Source: Limnochordia bacterium (GTDB lineage Bacteria; Bacillota; Limnochordia; Darwinibacteriales; DTU012). Taken from it: DNA of 33,654 nucleotides. Within the stretch, counting starts at the first letter, position 1, and every line of letters starts with the position of its first letter. The position numbers and the translations under genes were made by a program. The stretch covers positions 1 to 33,654 of the forward strand of contig SKHL01000180.1 in NCBI GenBank assembly GCA_007116995.1, in the 5' to 3' direction. The notes under the pieces were generated by a model. The model was not told where the DNA came from and searched no databases. It was given only the letters and a program-made list of their open reading frames with translations. Shown here piece after piece: positions 31,712 through 33,654 of the stretch.

Positions 31712-32607
31712 ACTTTTTGGAGAGAGCGTTTTGAGGGTATGATGTTGCACGAGGCAAGGCATTCGCCGCAAACAAAACACTCTTTTTTATCAATCGTTCC
31801 CTTGGTGATGGCCTGTGCTCCACACTGGCTACTACATTGATTACAGTGGAGACAGTCTTTGGGTATTATTGTTCGTTTGTTAATTAAGGATACACATCCT
31901 AGATATGCTCCAAGCGGGCATAGAAACTGACAGAAGGGCCGGTAGATAAAAACTGAACTGAGAGTAATAGCTATTGTGGCCATCACTGGTATAAGATTCC
32001 ATTGCAAACGAAACAGTGGGCTAAAAGGTGCTAGGTTGATCCCGAAGATAGATTCTGTAGCTAGCACTCGGATAACAAGGTAGACCAGTACAAAGTACTT
32101 ACCGACCTGCAGTGTTTTAAGAAAACGTTGTGAGATTGGGATTCTCCACTTTCTTATGTGAAGAAACTCCTGCATAGCTCCAAAGGGGCAAATATAACCA
32201 CAGAAGACACGTCCCAGAGCGATAGCCAAGAAAGTAGGGACAAGAAACAATACTAGGTAAGCACTATCGTATTTCATTATAAGATTCTGGACAGCAGCAA
32301 TCGGACATAAGAAGCCACCGATATAGAATCCTATAATACCTACACTCGCAACCAACATAACCTTGCGTAAATGCCGTGCTTTCGTCGCTATTACAATACT
32401 AGCTAATGTAAATGCAATCAAGATAATCAGTTTTTCTAGTGTGTCGTGGATGAAATAAGGTTCTTCGATAGCTAATACGTCCGTAAACCCTGCATTTCCA
32501 AATCCGTCTTCGTTAGAGAAATCCTCTTCAAATCCAAAACCCAGGACTGTTATTGAGATTAATAGCATGCCAGTAACGGTAAGTGTAATCAGTCGATGAA
32601 GGTTTAT
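31693..32607 (-). CDS. NapH/NosR-like polytopic [4Fe-4S] protein
   Basis: This is a membrane electron-transfer protein with at least five membrane helices, three CP motifs at helix ends (FLCPIAAVQ, CGYICPFGAMQE, CQFLCPLGAY) and two C-terminal ferredoxin clusters of type CxxCxxCxxxC (CLHCNQCSSQC and CFVCGECLASC). Family members pass electrons between quinones or flavins and partner proteins; the partner here is not known. The first ATG is at 32568, but it cuts the first helix. AGGGAG (about 32616-32621) instead points to an ATA at 32607, giving MNLHRLITLTVTGMLLISIT and 304 residues. The open frame begins only three codons before that ATA. I list 32607 and regard 32568 as the alternative. It ends the - strand operon. 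Confidence 0.85.
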   Translation of the reverse strand: MNLHRLITLTVTGMLLISITVLGFGFEEDFSNEDGFGNAGFTDVLAIEEPYFIHDTLEKLIILIAFTLASIVIATKARHLRKVMLVASVGIIGFYIGGFLCPIAAVQNLIMKYDSAYLVLFLVPTFLAIALGRVFCGYICPFGAMQEFLHIRKWRIPISQRFLKTLQVGKYFVLVYLVIRVLATESIFGINLAPFSPLFRLQWNLIPVMATIAITLSSVFIYRPFCQFLCPLGAYLGCVSLINKRTIIPKDCLHCNQCSSQCGAQAITKGTIDKKECFVCGECLASCNIIPSKRSLQKVDLHGS

Positions 32608-32627
32608 GTGATCATCTCCCTAACGTG

Positions 32628-33257
32628 CTAGAATCTGTAATAGAAGTCAGGACCGACAATTAATATTGCTTTCTTAGCATCGTCCTTTTGCCGGTAATAT
32701 ACAGCTATTTCTGTATTGACGTTGTTTGTAACTGGGACGGCGACAGGAACATTAATTGATAATTCAGAGTTGATCAGGTCCTGACCCACGATGGTAAAGG
32801 TGGATTTGATAAAATCTGGTTCATCTGGTGTAGTATACGGATACTTGCCATTGAACGCTGTATCCCATATGGTTCCTCCTGCAAGAACCTGTATGGGCAG
32901 GACCAGCTCATCGTAGCCCTCTCTGGAGCAATCCTTGAAGATCATGAAATGCCCAGCTCCTATATTAGATAAACTGACCTGAAAGGATCGTTCGTATAGA
33001 TCCTTACTTACTTCTTTCCACGGGGTAGTAGCCAGTACCTGAACATTTTCCCAGCCAAACTGCATACCATCAATTCCGCCCTCTAACGTACAGTCATTAT
33101 GGTCGATTAGTACCCGAACTGCCACAGTACCAGTAGTGCCTAGAGTTGCCTCGATTCTTTGATGATTGAAGATAAACGTGCAAGCTTGCACTGAAGGGGT
33201 GGTAAACAAAGTGAAGCTGGTCACAAGAATAATTAGCAGTAGTAAACGTGAGCCCAT
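32628..33257 (-). CDS. Exported protein of unknown function
   Basis: This 209-residue protein has a clear signal peptide (MGSRLLLLIILVTSFTLF, cleavage likely at VQA-C, residues about 25-26). The sequence then looks beta-rich, with several hydrophobic strands and two further cysteines (HNDC and KDCS). The VQAC context resembles a lipobox only weakly. AGGAGG lies just upstream of the ATG at 33257. It begins 2 bp after the stop of the upstream gene and ends 20 bp before the NapH-like gene, so the three form an operon. The function is unknown; context suggests an extracytoplasmic partner of the iron-sulfur membrane protein. Confidence 0.75.
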   Translation of the reverse strand: MGSRLLLLIILVTSFTLFTTPSVQACTFIFNHQRIEATLGTTGTVAVRVLIDHNDCTLEGGIDGMQFGWENVQVLATTPWKEVSKDLYERSFQVSLSNIGAGHFMIFKDCSREGYDELVLPIQVLAGGTIWDTAFNGKYPYTTPDEPDFIKSTFTIVGQDLINSELSINVPVAVPVTNNVNTEIAVYYRQKDDAKKAILIVGPDFYYRF

Positions 33258-33259
33258 TG

Positions 33260-33654
33260 TTATTCCTCCTCTGCTGTCACACATGCATCGTCCAAAGGCA
33301 CGCTGGTGAACTCCTCAAATCCGTCATATCCTTCTTCAGTTCCAAAAGCGCTAGTTTCCTGAAATTCATCTGTAATCGCTTGGCGATTCATTCTATTCCG
33401 ACCAGCCCACAAGGGGCTTCCTAGTTCTGTGCGGAATTGATAGGTTACGGTAGCAGTAATAGAGACTACAGCAACATCGTCTTCATACAGATAACCGTAG
33501 ACTACAGCCGACTGCCCTTCCTGCAGCGAGAACCCGATTCCTTCCTGGTAGGAATGATCGCCAAAGTGAATCTCATACAGCCCACAGTCTGTTTTCAATA
33601 ACCATTCATGATCGTCGAGTTGTAGAGTGCCTGAAAGAGTGGTCAACCGGCCAA
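33260..33654 (-). CDS. Unknown beta-rich protein, C-terminal part (gene continues beyond window)
   Basis: The frame is open to the window edge; a TTG at 33646 is in frame, but codons before it continue (GRLTTLSGTLQLDD), so the true start is probably outside. The visible 130 or so residues suggest a small beta-barrel of OB-fold type: GTLQLDDHEWLLKT, YEIHFGDHSY, GQSAVVYGYLYEDDVAVVSI. A charged, low-complexity acidic tail (QETSAFGTEEGYDGFEEF) follows. I do not recognise a family. It is the first visible gene of the iron-sulfur operon. Confidence 0.65.
   Translation of the reverse strand, partial: GRLTTLSGTLQLDDHEWLLKTDCGLYEIHFGDHSYQEGIGFSLQEGQSAVVYGYLYEDDVAVVSITATVTYQFRTELGSPLWAGRNRMNRQAITDEFQETSAFGTEEGYDGFEEFTSVPLDDACVTAEEE

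Overview
The window is a chromosomal segment of an endospore-forming Firmicute. It is Clostridia-like rather than Bacillus-like. It encodes sporulation proteins (SpoIIE, SpmA, SpmB, SigH), the CtsR-McsA-McsB-ClpC stress operon, DisA, a cysteine T-box and ThyX. It also carries the end of a membrane pyrophosphatase and a selenocysteine module (tRNA-Sec, SelA, SelB). Shine-Dalgarno sites are strong, and GTG or TTG starts are unusually common (tilS, ftsH, folB, spmA, nptA, disA, carD, yacL and sigH in my start choices). I cannot name the genus from the sequence.

Region 1 (1-6580, mostly + strand): the 3' end of hppA with its terminator, an elongator tRNA-Met with its own promoter, then spoIIE, tilS, ftsH and folB. 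This is the familiar tRNA-Met/spoIIE/tilS/ftsH neighbourhood, but hpt is missing between tilS and ftsH. Region 2 (6598-14820, mostly - strand): an HtrA-like serine protease; tRNA-Sec (+ strand) facing selB and selA, which lie downstream of a Na/Pi-cotransporter-like gene; a 48-residue ORF; spmA-spmB; and a decayed aldo/keto-reductase fragment. Region 3 (14897-24030, + strand): the CtsR regulon operon with recognisable CtsR boxes, then radA, disA, carD and a PIN-TRAM membrane protein. Region 4 (24100-31061): a fused ispDF gene, a convergent unknown membrane protein, a Cys-specific T-box leader in front of cysE-cysS, then mrnC, thyX, rlmB and sigH. Compared with Bacillus, gltX and yacP are missing and thyX is present. 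Region 5 (31062-33654): a tRNA-Thr/Tyr/fMet cluster with two strong promoters, then a three-gene - strand operon. That operon encodes an incomplete beta-rich protein, an exported protein and a polytopic two-[4Fe-4S] NapH-like protein.

Most of the window is conserved housekeeping, with no defence island, prophage, transposase or CRISPR array. The less ordinary items are a ~69-bp dispersed element with 11-bp terminal inverted repeats present twice in opposite orientation, an RBS-sequestering hairpin before sigH, an apparent AUA start in the NapH-like gene, an unannotated small ORF, a broken aldo/keto reductase, an IspD-IspF fusion, and the uncharacterised three-gene iron-sulfur operon at the right edge. 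All calls come from reading the sequence; no database search was run.
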